From NCBI GenBank assembly GCA_949316235.1, contig OX438754.1, positions 6,247,501-6,311,500 of the forward strand: a stretch of DNA of 64,000 nt. Reading direction: 5' to 3'. Position 1 is the stretch's first letter. Each line of letters opens with the position of its first letter. The translations under genes and the position numbers were made by a program. This document shows, piece by piece, positions 39,301 through 51,300 of this stretch. The stretch is from Oegoconia quadripuncta (lineage: Eukaryota; Arthropoda; Insecta; Lepidoptera; Autostichidae). The notes beneath the pieces were generated by a model that was not told the DNA's origin, did no database searches, and worked only from the letters and a program-made list of their open reading frames with translations.

Positions 39301-42300
39301 TCTACTGTATTATACAGTACTAAAACTAATTACCACTATTGATTGTTACTGGTACTGCACAGTGATTTCTACTGTTTGCTAACAGTTAAACTATTGTATA
39401 TAAGTACAATTACTGGTTGCTAACAGTAGTAGTTTTGTATATAAGCACTACTGTTAGAAACAGTAATAGAGCTTACCGTTTCTTCTTACTGTTTTCCCTT
39501 AACTGATCCTAAACAGTAGCAGTATAACCGGCCAAAACATTTGAGCTATAACAGTAAAGGTTACTGTTATCACTTAACTGTTTTTTTTCAGTTAGATTTA
39601 CTGGAAATACCGATAGGCTCCATTTTTACCGCGCAAAGCGGTACCGTTCATCGGTATACCGCTTACTTTTACTGCTTTATTTTTTCAGTGTACAACCTTG
39701 GGATCTTCAAGAGCAGAGTGAATAGGCATTTACTGGGAACGCGTGCTACATCTGCAATCACATCATCACTTTCCATCAGGTGAGATTGTGGTCAAACGCG
39801 AATCCAGTCAATCATAAAAAAATCGTTTGGTTAGGCCTATATATTTAGGAACTTTAATTTGTCGTCAAAAGGTAAACGTCCCACTGCAGGGATATAGGCT
39901 TGCCCAATGAGGGTTGGGGCTTAGCATGCCTTAGAATTTTTATATCTCAGGCATGCAGGTTTCCTCACGATGTTTTCCTTCACCGTTTAAGACCAGTCGG
40001 ATAAATACACATAAGTAATTAAATTAAATTTAAAAACTCATTGTTACATGACCTGCCTGGGAATCGAACCCGCCCCTTCTTAATTGGGAGAACGCGTCTT
40101 TACCGCTGAGTCACCGATGCTCACATTTTTTGCGCATACATTTGACGAATCTACGCGTTATGTTACCTGTTTGATATCGTATCTTCTAGCATCCAGCCAG
40201 TAGGGTCCGACGGAGAAGAGAGGATGGATGATCAGTCGCTTGACGCGTCGAGTGACTCCACTGTCGTCGTCCGAGTTGCCAGTGCCGGCGAGCACGTATC
40301 GACCGCCGGTGAACAGTGTGCTGAAGAAAAGAAGATACTAAATTTTTGTAAACTTTGTCCCAGTCTTGTCTCCTACAAACTAACAAACCAAAAATTCTGC
40401 TACTATGCCGCAAGAGTATTCAAGTTTGGGGCTAAATATTTGTTAAATGTGAAAACGAACTGCGGGTGTTATAGGTACCCACCACAAAAGAGCGACTATC
40501 CACTTTTTAGGGTTCCATCCGTAGTCGTCAGTCCGTGTGCGGTATCTTAAACAGTAAACTTTAAGTGTTAATTTTTGTTAGAGCCAAGTACGTGATATGT
40601 GAATATTTGAATAAAAAAATATATCCCCCTCCCATAACTTCCTCCTGGACGGTTAGTCTTAGATGCACACAGACCAATAAACACGAGGATACGTGAATAA
40701 ATTCACGTCAGTACCAAGTATACTGGATAAGTTTTTTTAACGTAAGGAAAAAAATAGGGCATATTAGGTAAGTCAAATAGAGGGTATTGGCATTTAATTA
40801 TTTTTTCAAACTATCATCGAATAAAGCGTTAATTGTGTCATTTGACGGTCGCGTTTGTAGCCTATTCCACATAATTACATTATTAAATAAAATATATAAA
40901 GAAAACTTGGAGAAAATTAGAGTGCCAAATAAATTTCGCATGATAGGAAAACTGCAAATCCCGCCAGTCGCATATCAATTTTTTGAAAAAAAAAAAAAAA
41001 ATCAAACCAAACTTTACCTAATATTCCCTATTTTTTTCCTTACGGTAAAAAAACTCATCCGGTATACCTAATAAGGGTATATTTAATGTTTTATTCTTCA
41101 AAAACGCACGCGCCTGCCGGAGATTGATATGAGATTATCATGCGAAATTTATTTGGCACTCATATTTTCTCCAAGTTTTTTTTAAATTTAATGATGTACC
41201 TAACTATGTGGAATAGGCTACAAACGCGACCGTCAAATGACGCAATTTATGCTTTATTCGATGATGGTTTTAAAAAAAAGATAAACTAGTTTTTCTTTTT
41301 TTTTTTTTATATGAGAGAGCGGCAAACGAGCATGCGGGTCACCTGATGGAAAGTAATCACCGCCGCCCATGGACACCCGCAACACCAAAAGTGTCACAGA
41401 TTTTTTTTAATTTTATTTAACTTATTTATTAATCAACTAATCTGGTTACATTTCAACTAGATCCCCACAAAACTATTTGAACAGTTTGTCTGCGGGAGAT
41501 ATTGGAGTCTCGCTATGTAAAACGAATTAATTGTTATACAAAAATTTAAAGATTTTCATGAAAAAATTTTTTGAGCATGATGCCAAATTTACGTCTGCTG
41601 TTTTCGTTCCTAATGTCCGTTGGTAGGCTATTCAATAGATATGGTAATCGTTTTTTTAATGTTCTATCACCGTAATAATTAGTAATACTCGGTACCTCAT
41701 ATTTACCCGTAGCTACAGATCTGGTAATTCTGTCATCATGCGCTTTCTTAATTAATGAGCCATACACTGGACCGCCATGGTTATTTAGGGCTACCAAGTA
41801 TTTATGTTTGATACTAACCGGTAGAATTTTGCAGATTTGGATGCGTTGCCGATAGTTATGCCAATACCTTCTATTTCACTTTCACTTATGCCCTATTATT
41901 TTCCTTGCGGTAAAAATCTCATACGGTATAATGAAGTTAAAAGGAATATCCGCCTTTATTTCGTCTTGTTTAAAAAAATTTTAATTTTACTCCTTTTTAC
42001 CTATGCTATGTCAATAAACATCATCAAGGACAAACCACCATTCCATTACAAATATAGAAGTTACTTGTAACTAGGTACCTACTGGTAGGTATGTAGGCAC
42101 TTATAGCAGAGCTAATGTAGGTACCTATGTGTCGTAGGTTAAGGTTAAATAAGGCACACAATTGAATGTCTAGGGCCTGTATTAGTAAATCGTTCTTGAG
42201 ATTGAGATCGCGGCTCAGTCTTAAGACCATTTTTTCTGATGCTGTTTTAATATGCAGAAGATTCTCAAGCGTCAACTTGAGGCCATGTCAATCTTGAGAA

Positions 42301-45300
42301 CGGTTTATTAATACCTGGGGCCGCCATACTCAACCTGCGGCCCCCTAGCTTTTTCTACGCCGCCCGAAACCTAGTACATACAGCATTTTTAGAATAATAG
42401 TAGTATTTTATTGAGAACGGTACATAAAGAGTGTTGTTAATTTCTTTATTCATTATTTCATTAGTTCACTCTTATGCCTCCTTCTTATAGCACACACACA
42501 GAACACTATTTACTCTTCAGCGCACAACACTGTGATTCGCATCTTGATAGAAGCATGCAGTAAGTACCAGATTTATCAAAAATTGTCAAAAGTTTGCCCC
42601 AGTGTCAAAAATCACATTAAGTTTTAAAATGTTGCGATTTATTGTATTTTAATACAAGTTATGTTATAGTTATTCATGTATATATGCTAGAATGCTAGAT
42701 TATTGCGGCCCGCAAGATGTATCAGTAGCGACTACACAGTCGCCACAGGCCACATGGCCCAGGTTTGAGTATGGCTGGTTTAGGAGGATCGTTAATATGG
42801 TGTGGAAATTTTCACTTTTACAGCAACCTGTTTTTCTTAGAGTGGGTTAGATTGCCTCTGGGCAGCGCAGTTTTCTATAATTCAGAAAATATATGTCATA
42901 TCAGTCTAGGTATTCAATTGAATGACTAGAGTAATCATTTCCTTACGACATTATACACAAACATATCATCAGTGTCACACAAAATACCTATGCATTGTGA
43001 ATTTTCGGGTTACGGTTGAAAGCACACAAATCGACATAAAACCATTGAAATAGTAAGTACCATGTTATACAATGTGTCCCGGAGAGAAGTGACCAGCGGG
43101 CGTAGTTTGAAAATTTATACAAAATTATCGATAAATCATTTAAATTTAGAGACCTAACTGCTTTTGTTTTTTAAAAATTGTTAATCCTTTTTTTTTAATA
43201 GACATGTCTGACCTTCTGCACTATTTTAGTCATAATTTCTTTGTTTTTACGTCTTTCCCAATTCTTTTTTTTTTAATTCAGTGCTGTTATTATTATTCAT
43301 CAAATTAAGTTATGAAAATTATCCCAAAACAAATAAATAATTTATTAAAAAAGAAATAAACTTAAAATTCGACCAACAAAACTGTATTTCTTTAAGTTTA
43401 AAAATAAAAAAACGAAAAATGTCCCTATAACATCATGTTTTTTTTTAATTATTATGATACTACATGATATTCTCTAAAATATCCTCGAACAATGTTTTAT
43501 GTTATTTCAAATAAATGTGAACGTACCTCTGCCAATCCATCTTGGATAATTTTCATTGGCCTGGCCTGCATAACCGCTGACGGCGGTCATTTTGAAAACA
43601 TAATTAATTAATTACCTGATTTTTCTTAATAAACAACCATTTTAACAAATTAAGTATCTTTTATTTATTATTAAACTATCATGTTAAAATCAAAATGATT
43701 CATGACAAAACACTTAAATGTGCAAATAAACTGCTTAAAACATTACTTTCATTTTTTTAAACTTATCTCTATCTAGTTACTGGAGCATAAAAGGTCAATT
43801 TCAATGTCTCGTACGTTCACATTTATTTGAAATAACTAAAAACATTGTTCGAGGATATTTTAGAGAATATCATGTAGTATCATAATAATTTAAAAAAAAC
43901 ATGATGTTATAGGGACATTTTTCGTTTTTTTATTTTTAAACTTAAAGAAATACAGTTTTGTCGGTCGAATTTTAAGTTTATTTCTTTTTTAATAAATTAT
44001 TTATTTGTTTTGGGATAATTTTCATAACTTAATTTGATGAATAATAATAACAGCACTGAATTAAAAAAAAAGAATTGGGAAAGACGTAAAAACAAAGAAA
44101 TTATGACTAAAATAGTGCAGAAGGTCAGAGATGTCTATTAAAAAAAAAGAATTAACAATTTTTAAAAAACAAAAGCAGTTAGGTCTCTAAATTTAAATGA
44201 TTTATCGATAATTTTGTATAAATTTTCAAACTACGCCCGCTGGTCACTTCTCTCCGGGACACATTGTATAATCCACAGGATGGAAGCGATAAGTGTATGT
44301 AGGTGATTATTTAGTTAAATAACGTCGCTTTGTCAACAATATCAACAACCTCCCTATTGTTGGGGCACGCCCTCTGTCCATCGCCCACCTCCAACATCAA
44401 CCATCAAAAAGAAGAAAACATCGAACGTGATCTATAAGACGTGTCAGCGTTTGTTACGACTTCTAGTACGATACAATATTTTCAACGAATTGAATATTAG
44501 TTCCATACTTCTTCTAGGTAACTTACGTAATAAATAAAGTTAGAGTAAAGGCAATGCTGTCTGGTTTTAGCATGTAAAAAGAATAAAAGCAATCTGTCTC
44601 TTTCCCGTAGGTGTCGTAAACTTTACACCAAATGGCCTCACGTGTCACGTGTATATTTCTGAATATTTCGAAAGGTGACCCATGGATGTTGTTTCAAGCA
44701 TTACACTTTTAATGTTTGGAACGCTCGAATGCTTATGTTTGGGATATATCTGACCACCGCATTTAAATGTAAGTAAGGCATAACAATTATTTAATTAAAC
44801 ATCGACTGTATTTAAAAAGGAACTTGAAAATCCGTCAAATCTTGAATGATCGGAGGCTGACGCTATTTTGTATTTTACGGCCTCCATGTCAGCTTTTTTA
44901 CCGAAAATTGTATCTTCTAACTCTGGCGATCAAGACGAATTCACTTAACGAAATTTTGTAGATCAAAATCGGTTAACCTTTTTAGGCTGCAAGGGGTAAT
45001 ATAAAAATCTACAGATACGCGAAAATCATTGGGCCTTTAAGGCAGTCGGGTAAAAAATGTTATGCTTGGTTTATAATGCAAGAGTAAAATGAAATTTCGG
45101 TCTCACGAAGAAAGTAGATAACGTAGGTAGGTAATAAAGCTCGATTTTACTAGGTAGGTATTAGTATTTGTATAGGTGGTAGGTACTTGCATTGTCATTA
45201 GCATGTGGTATTGATTATTGAACAGCTTTAATTGCAAGGAAATACCCACAACACGCGCAAGACGGTTTTTATGGAGGTCTCTCGCGTGCCTCACAACAAA

Positions 45301-48300
45301 GATGACTCATTGTTTAGTTGAGAAACAAGGGAATTTATTTGTAGCGCTTAACTTACGACATCAAGTGGCCTTTTGTTTAAGAAATTATGAAACACATTAA
45401 TGATTCGTACAAGGTCTTTTATTGAAACAGGCAGTCGGTGTGGAAAAAATTTAAGTATTTGGGCTTCTCATTTTATAATAACTCAAAATTTAAAACAGAT
45501 TCTAGACTATACATTATTTAGGCAAAGAAACCAATTCTGATAAAACAAAATATATGGGAAACGGCTGAATCAATTTCCGCCAAACGTGGGAAGTCCTGCT
45601 GTTTTGGTTCTATCATGCTCACAGGAAAACACAGGTCTCAAACTTATCTTAGGATCGGGGGTTAAAAATACGTTTTCAATCTGAATTTGAAGTCTGATTC
45701 TGAAAGTACCCGATGGCATCCATTTTTCTATAAAAACAAAATTTTCACTTTTTCACAGTTCTATTATTTTAATAGCTATCTTTTTATCTCAATTCAGCCA
45801 TTTCCTTTTATGTTCTGTTTCTCAATTTTGAGTCGATTTAAAGTGGTTGTTTATATGGCGCGCCGCTGTCTTAACAAGATTCATTTTGCTTCTTTATCTT
45901 ATACAATTCTCAACTCAAACCTGACTTTTGACTGCTTTTCCACCAAGGTAAACCCTACAGATCAGCTACTACTTTTATGCTTAAATGTACATCTTACATA
46001 ACATGACAATACGATAATTATACCTAATACCTACTAGTGGTCTATTACGGTCCGGTGTCAGTAAGAATGTAGAACGCGCTTTCATAGGGTACTAGACGTT
46101 TCTAACTGGATTAATCATCATATCAGCCACAGAACATGCACACCCTGAACATACATTTACAGAGCGTCCGGATGGAAGTAGCCTGCAACTAGCGACTTAT
46201 TAGGTTCTGGTCCTGGTCCACTCTAAAACTTCTATGGCCCAACTGATCTAAACTCATCTGATATCAGGTATAAATATAGGTACCTACTTAAAATTATATA
46301 ATATTTTTAATTTTTTTTATATAATAAAATTTATTATACACAGCAATGAAATTATGTTATTGAAACAACAAATTTATAAAACACAATTAAAAATACTTAT
46401 ATCTTATAGAAAAAATACGCCGTCCAACTCGCTTCCGTGAGGCATAGTACCTAGTACGCTAGCGCTATTGCCCCGCTGAATGCATAAGCTCAGCTGCTGA
46501 GCAAAGTAGGTACCAGCTCTCACATCTCCAGAGGCGTGGACCAGTCTAATGGATAAATCCTTTACAAAATGTTTCATGTCAGAAGACCACGGGCCCAAAG
46601 TCGGTACTTAAAATTGTGTTTTTTAGAAGTCGTGGTCTCCAGCAGACATGTCTCAATAAAATGCAAGGTATGTACCTGCCCATACTTTGGAAATCATCCC
46701 ACGAATCATTAGGTATACAAACGTAAGAATTTTGTATATTTTTGTAACTCACCAGTGGCCAGCTGTGAGTATCCACTTCGAGCTTATTATGGATCCTCCG
46801 CAGGTGCCCCCGAAGAGTACGGCATGGGGGTACTGTTCGTTTATGCTCTTCCTCAATGTAATGTTACTCGCTTGCTGTATGTCGGCTTTTACATCTGCTC
46901 TCGTGGTGGTAACTTGTTCGTCTGTATTAGCTTGAACTATTTTGACTGCCTGGACTTCTTTGCTGGAGATCTCATTAGCTGGAATTGAGATTGTGATGGA
47001 TTAGTGGTTGAATGATGATTACATCTATATCTATATCAAGTATTACCTAATTCGCCATCAATCAATCTCAGTCCACATCATTGACTGCAGTTTTGGAATT
47101 CTTGTTTTAGTTTTAAAACAAATATTTAACATCTAGCATACAAACAATGTTAGTCGGAATAGTACTAAGTCGAATAGGTATCGCGAGGAAAAGACGTTTT
47201 CATAATATTTATCCGTAAATAAATATGTTGAACTAAATCTTCTATTTAACCTTGATTTGGTTATTATGTGTTAGGGGCTAGACTACACGATATTATGCTG
47301 CAGCCCCGCGTCGTTATTGTCGGTAAAATCAAGGGTCCTCATCTGGACTGGCCTGATCCCCCTTATCAATAACAACAACATCTGGGTGTGGGCCTTCCGA
47401 GCACATGGCAGTCCGTGGCTCAATGTAAACAACATTGGGTTTACGATTCGGAGGTCGCGGTTTCGATCCCCAGCGGGGTACATGTTTAAGTACTCGGTTT
47501 GGTTGGTGGTAGGGCATTTTAAATGTCCGCCTGGCTAGCTACCACCATCTTATCTAAATCTGCCGCCAAGCAGCAATGTTAATAGCATTGTTGTGTTCGG
47601 GCTGTCAGAGATAAGATAGCAAGTCCCCCAAATGTGTTGGGGTTTCCGGGTCAGTACGCTTCCACCTTCGACCTCATCTTCACTTAACATCAGGTGTGAT
47701 TGAGGTCAAGTATCAACCCGTTGTGCATAAAAAAAAAAGTCCAGGTTCAAGATAGTCTAGAAAGGAAAATATACAATGTGACAGTAGTAATAGGGTGCCT
47801 TTTGAATAAACTTGTGTTTTGGCTTCGTACATCGGAAGGCTCGGAGCCGGACGAGGCTATAACTAGGTGATACAAAATACGCGTACGCTAATACAGCTAC
47901 CATGCTTTCCGTCTTGACCTGTACAGCCTGGAGCTTGCATGGCACTGATTAAGAGATGTGAGGAAATAGAATCAAAATATTCCATTCACGTATACAGGCC
48001 AATCAAGCGCGAAGGACACTTTGATAAACATGATAACAGAAAACTGATAACCCCTTTTGTTAAAGTCGGTTAAAAAATTATCAAGTGGCCATTATAGTGT
48101 GTCGGAAGGTAGGTACGTGCGTACATACTTAATCGGTTACTAATGATACACCAATTATAATCGTAATAACACTGTAGATTGTCTATGTAGAGGTGAGCCG
48201 GTTATCGGAGCAGAAAATGTGACAAGTGGATGTTGCATAAAACATGCGGGTTCCTTCGTGCCGATACAAGAATTCAAGCTTCACAAGAAATGTATTGTTA

Positions 48301-51300
48301 CTTCTAAGATTTTAAGGAAATAAGCAATAAGAAAACCTTCGCCACTCGAGGAGGGCACGCTTTGAATCCATCTTCGCCAAATCATGGCACCAGCTCTATT
48401 GTCAACTCAAAGCTACCTTTCTGCTGATTTTAATTATTGTTCGCATATTTAAATATAAGTATTTATGTTGGCATCAAAGTGCTAAACTACTTACTGTAAC
48501 CAGAGAGTGTTTGCCTATGTATTGACATATTGTAATTTTTTGTAAGTCTATGTAAAAAAATTTAAGTTTAAAAACTAAATACCGCCATTATGCCACGCTT
48601 TCGATGGTTAACTGTCATGAACTGTGTTCCTAGTAACCATTTACACATTTAAATCACCCTCCGGCCGCGTGGTTCGACAACGTTATCCGACATGTCGGAC
48701 AACGCGGAATTTTAATTCCTTGCTGTCCGACATGTCGGGCTGTCAGGAATTTTATATTCGACTTAGTTCGACCATCGGACCAACCACCATGAACTGTGTT
48801 TTTCTATAATCAGTCTTACCAGAATTTCATAACCGTTGTCATTTGTAACCTATAGTATTTGTCATTTCACTAGCTCGTTTATCCTTCACACTAGAGTGTA
48901 TGTCCTTCCTCTGTAACTTTTAAAATAATTTCAACGCCGGTTGTTTCGATGGTCTGAATTTACTTATTTTATCTTAAAGACAACGACTGCACAGTACCAT
49001 GAGAAAAATCGATGCAAAACCGTTAGATGAGGGTACATAGTTCATCATTTGAGGAATTTTAAACCGAACTTATTTTAGCAGAAAACCTTACGGCATTCGT
49101 GATATTCAGTTTTTTGTTTCTATATAAGAAGTATGAAACAAAGGTACAAACAGTCCAAGTACGCACTATACAGAAAACAATACATTTCTAAGATTTGTCT
49201 TCCACAAGCATGTTATTTGGGAGTAAGTAGTGTAAGTATGAAAATATGGGTACCTACTAAATAATCAAATTTGGCTTAAATGTCCTAAATGATAACCTAC
49301 ATAGAGCTTTCATCGACTTTCCCAACACCCGGTATAATCGAGTGACATCTAGTATGTTATTGCCGGCATTAAAGGAATTGCAGGTCTATTCTGACGGCAT
49401 AATATTGGACATTCTTTGATAACGGGTTGATTCAACTGTCGGACCTTAGTTCCTGTTATATTTAATATAAGTTATAAATAAAATAAAAATTTTATGCCGG
49501 AAATAACAATATACTTTTATGGAACTTTTAGTAGATATGTGAGGTATCGTGTTTCAGATTCTTTTTTCAATACATTTGTTGAGGTTTGATAAATCGCTAT
49601 ACGAGTTACTATTTACTAAAAAAAATAAACAAAACCGAGTCATTTTCCCTGACATAGCTGGAGGGTTATTAGCGACAAAGTCCATATTCGTAGAAAATCG
49701 ACCGTTCAACAATTAAACTTGTGCGTCATGTCAACGCGCATTAGTATATAGCTATTCAACTAGTTCTATGAATTATGTAACTATACTTTAATTGTATCAA
49801 AGGAAAATCAAACACTCGTAAAATCTTGCCTATCTAACAATTAGTAGTATATTTAGAAGTCATGCAGCAGTTATATGTTTATTTTTCATATTTTTAAAGG
49901 ATTTCAATAACTACAAATTGAGAATTTAGAAAACCCCGTGACTACTATAATCATCTAGGAAAACATGGAACTATCTTGAAAACAACTGAACAGATTTCCA
50001 TCAAACATTGCTAAGAAAGAACCACCTCGCAAACACCAGCTTTCGAAAAAAAACCCGTTTTCAATTCGATTCAGTCGTTTTCGTTCCACTGTGCCATAGA
50101 TTAGATAAAACGTCAATATTTGCTGCATACCGATTTCATAGGCCAAACCTAAATTATAAAGTCCTATTGTAATCATAATAAAAATATATTATTTAAGAAC
50201 TAAACCTCAATTTTACTATATTTTTTTATTGTTAACTGGATACGCATTTGACCACAATCTCACCTGATGGGAAGTGATGATGTGGCCGAAGATGAAGCAT
50301 GCGATCTCAGTAGATGCCTATTCACCCTGCTCTTGAAGATCCCAAGGTTGTAGGATTCAGGAAAGACTGACGCCGGAAGGGAGTTCCATTCTACTATTAC
50401 TACGACGGTTTTAGGGTCCCATATTCCCGTATACTAGATTTTTCAATTAAATGCCTACACTACAGGTACTAACTTTAAGCAAGCTTCTTATTTGTTAGAA
50501 AACATTTTAATAGATACATATTAGGTCAGCGAAACCAACGGTTGCGGGTTCGAATCCCGCGAGGGGTAAATGTTTGTATGATGAATACGAACATTTATTC
50601 CCGAGTCATGGATGTTTATATAAATATTTATGTATGTTTATCCGTTATCTAGTATCCATAGTACAAGCTTTGCTTAGTTTGGAACTAGATGATTGGTGTA
50701 AGTGCCCCAAATATTTATTTATTAGTGACGACAGTACATCTATGTACAGGAAATTCGGATCATTAAAATTATCAAAAATTGTGTGGTACCCAGCACGTAA
50801 AAAGAATTGAACGTCTCTCCCGGGGGTTGTCATAAAAGGCAACTAAGTGTGTCACGTGTGCATTTCTGTATATTTTTACAGGAGAACCGTGCATGATGTT
50901 TCAAGCACAAAACGCTTAGATATGTTAGGGATACGGCTGACCAAATTTAAATTTTCTATATAAATGGTAAAAACAAGGAAATGCGATGTTAATTACTGCG
51001 AAGTTACATTTGAAATGTTAATTGCCGGGTGAAAATACTTGGATATCTAGTAACTACGTTAATGTAAGCCGCGCAAATGTAATGAACAAAAAGATGGATT
51101 TGTCATAGAACAATAAATTTTTATTGCCACTTTACGGTTCTTGTAATAAATATCTAATTAAAATTAATTAATAGTCACGAATGGTCATTACGAGACCTAT
51201 AGCTATGATGAAGTGTTAGACACCAATGTAAGAGCATTGGTATTATTATTTGAGCATTCTTTAGCAAGTTAATTACTTTACTCTACCTCTACCTACTTAA

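Larger units (their letters stand above)
17082..39690 (+). mobile_element. Giant CACTA/EnSpm-type DNA transposon (22.6 kb)
   Basis: Both ends carry the perfect 15-bp inverted repeat CACTGAAAAAATAAA (17082-17096 and 39676-39690). It is flanked by TA on both sides (17080-17081 and 39691-39692). Removing it restores a LINE sequence seen intact at 11695 and 50222. Inside are large subterminal repeat arrays on both sides, a multi-exon SAM-like gene (27412-33250) and a TNP2/EnSpm-type transposase (33253-35727). CACTR termini with a 2-bp TA duplication fit the CMC (CACTA-Mirage-Chapaev) superfamily; the exact subgroup is inference. Nested insertions (Jockey fragment, foldbacks, LINE tail, repeats) explain part of the size. 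It lies in intron 3 of the serine protease, antisense to it. Confidence 0.9.

Noticed and set aside
17082..39690. Maverick/Polinton-type giant element
   Set aside because: No polymerase, packaging ATPase or capsid genes; TA rather than 6-bp duplication; termini and transposase fit CACTA.
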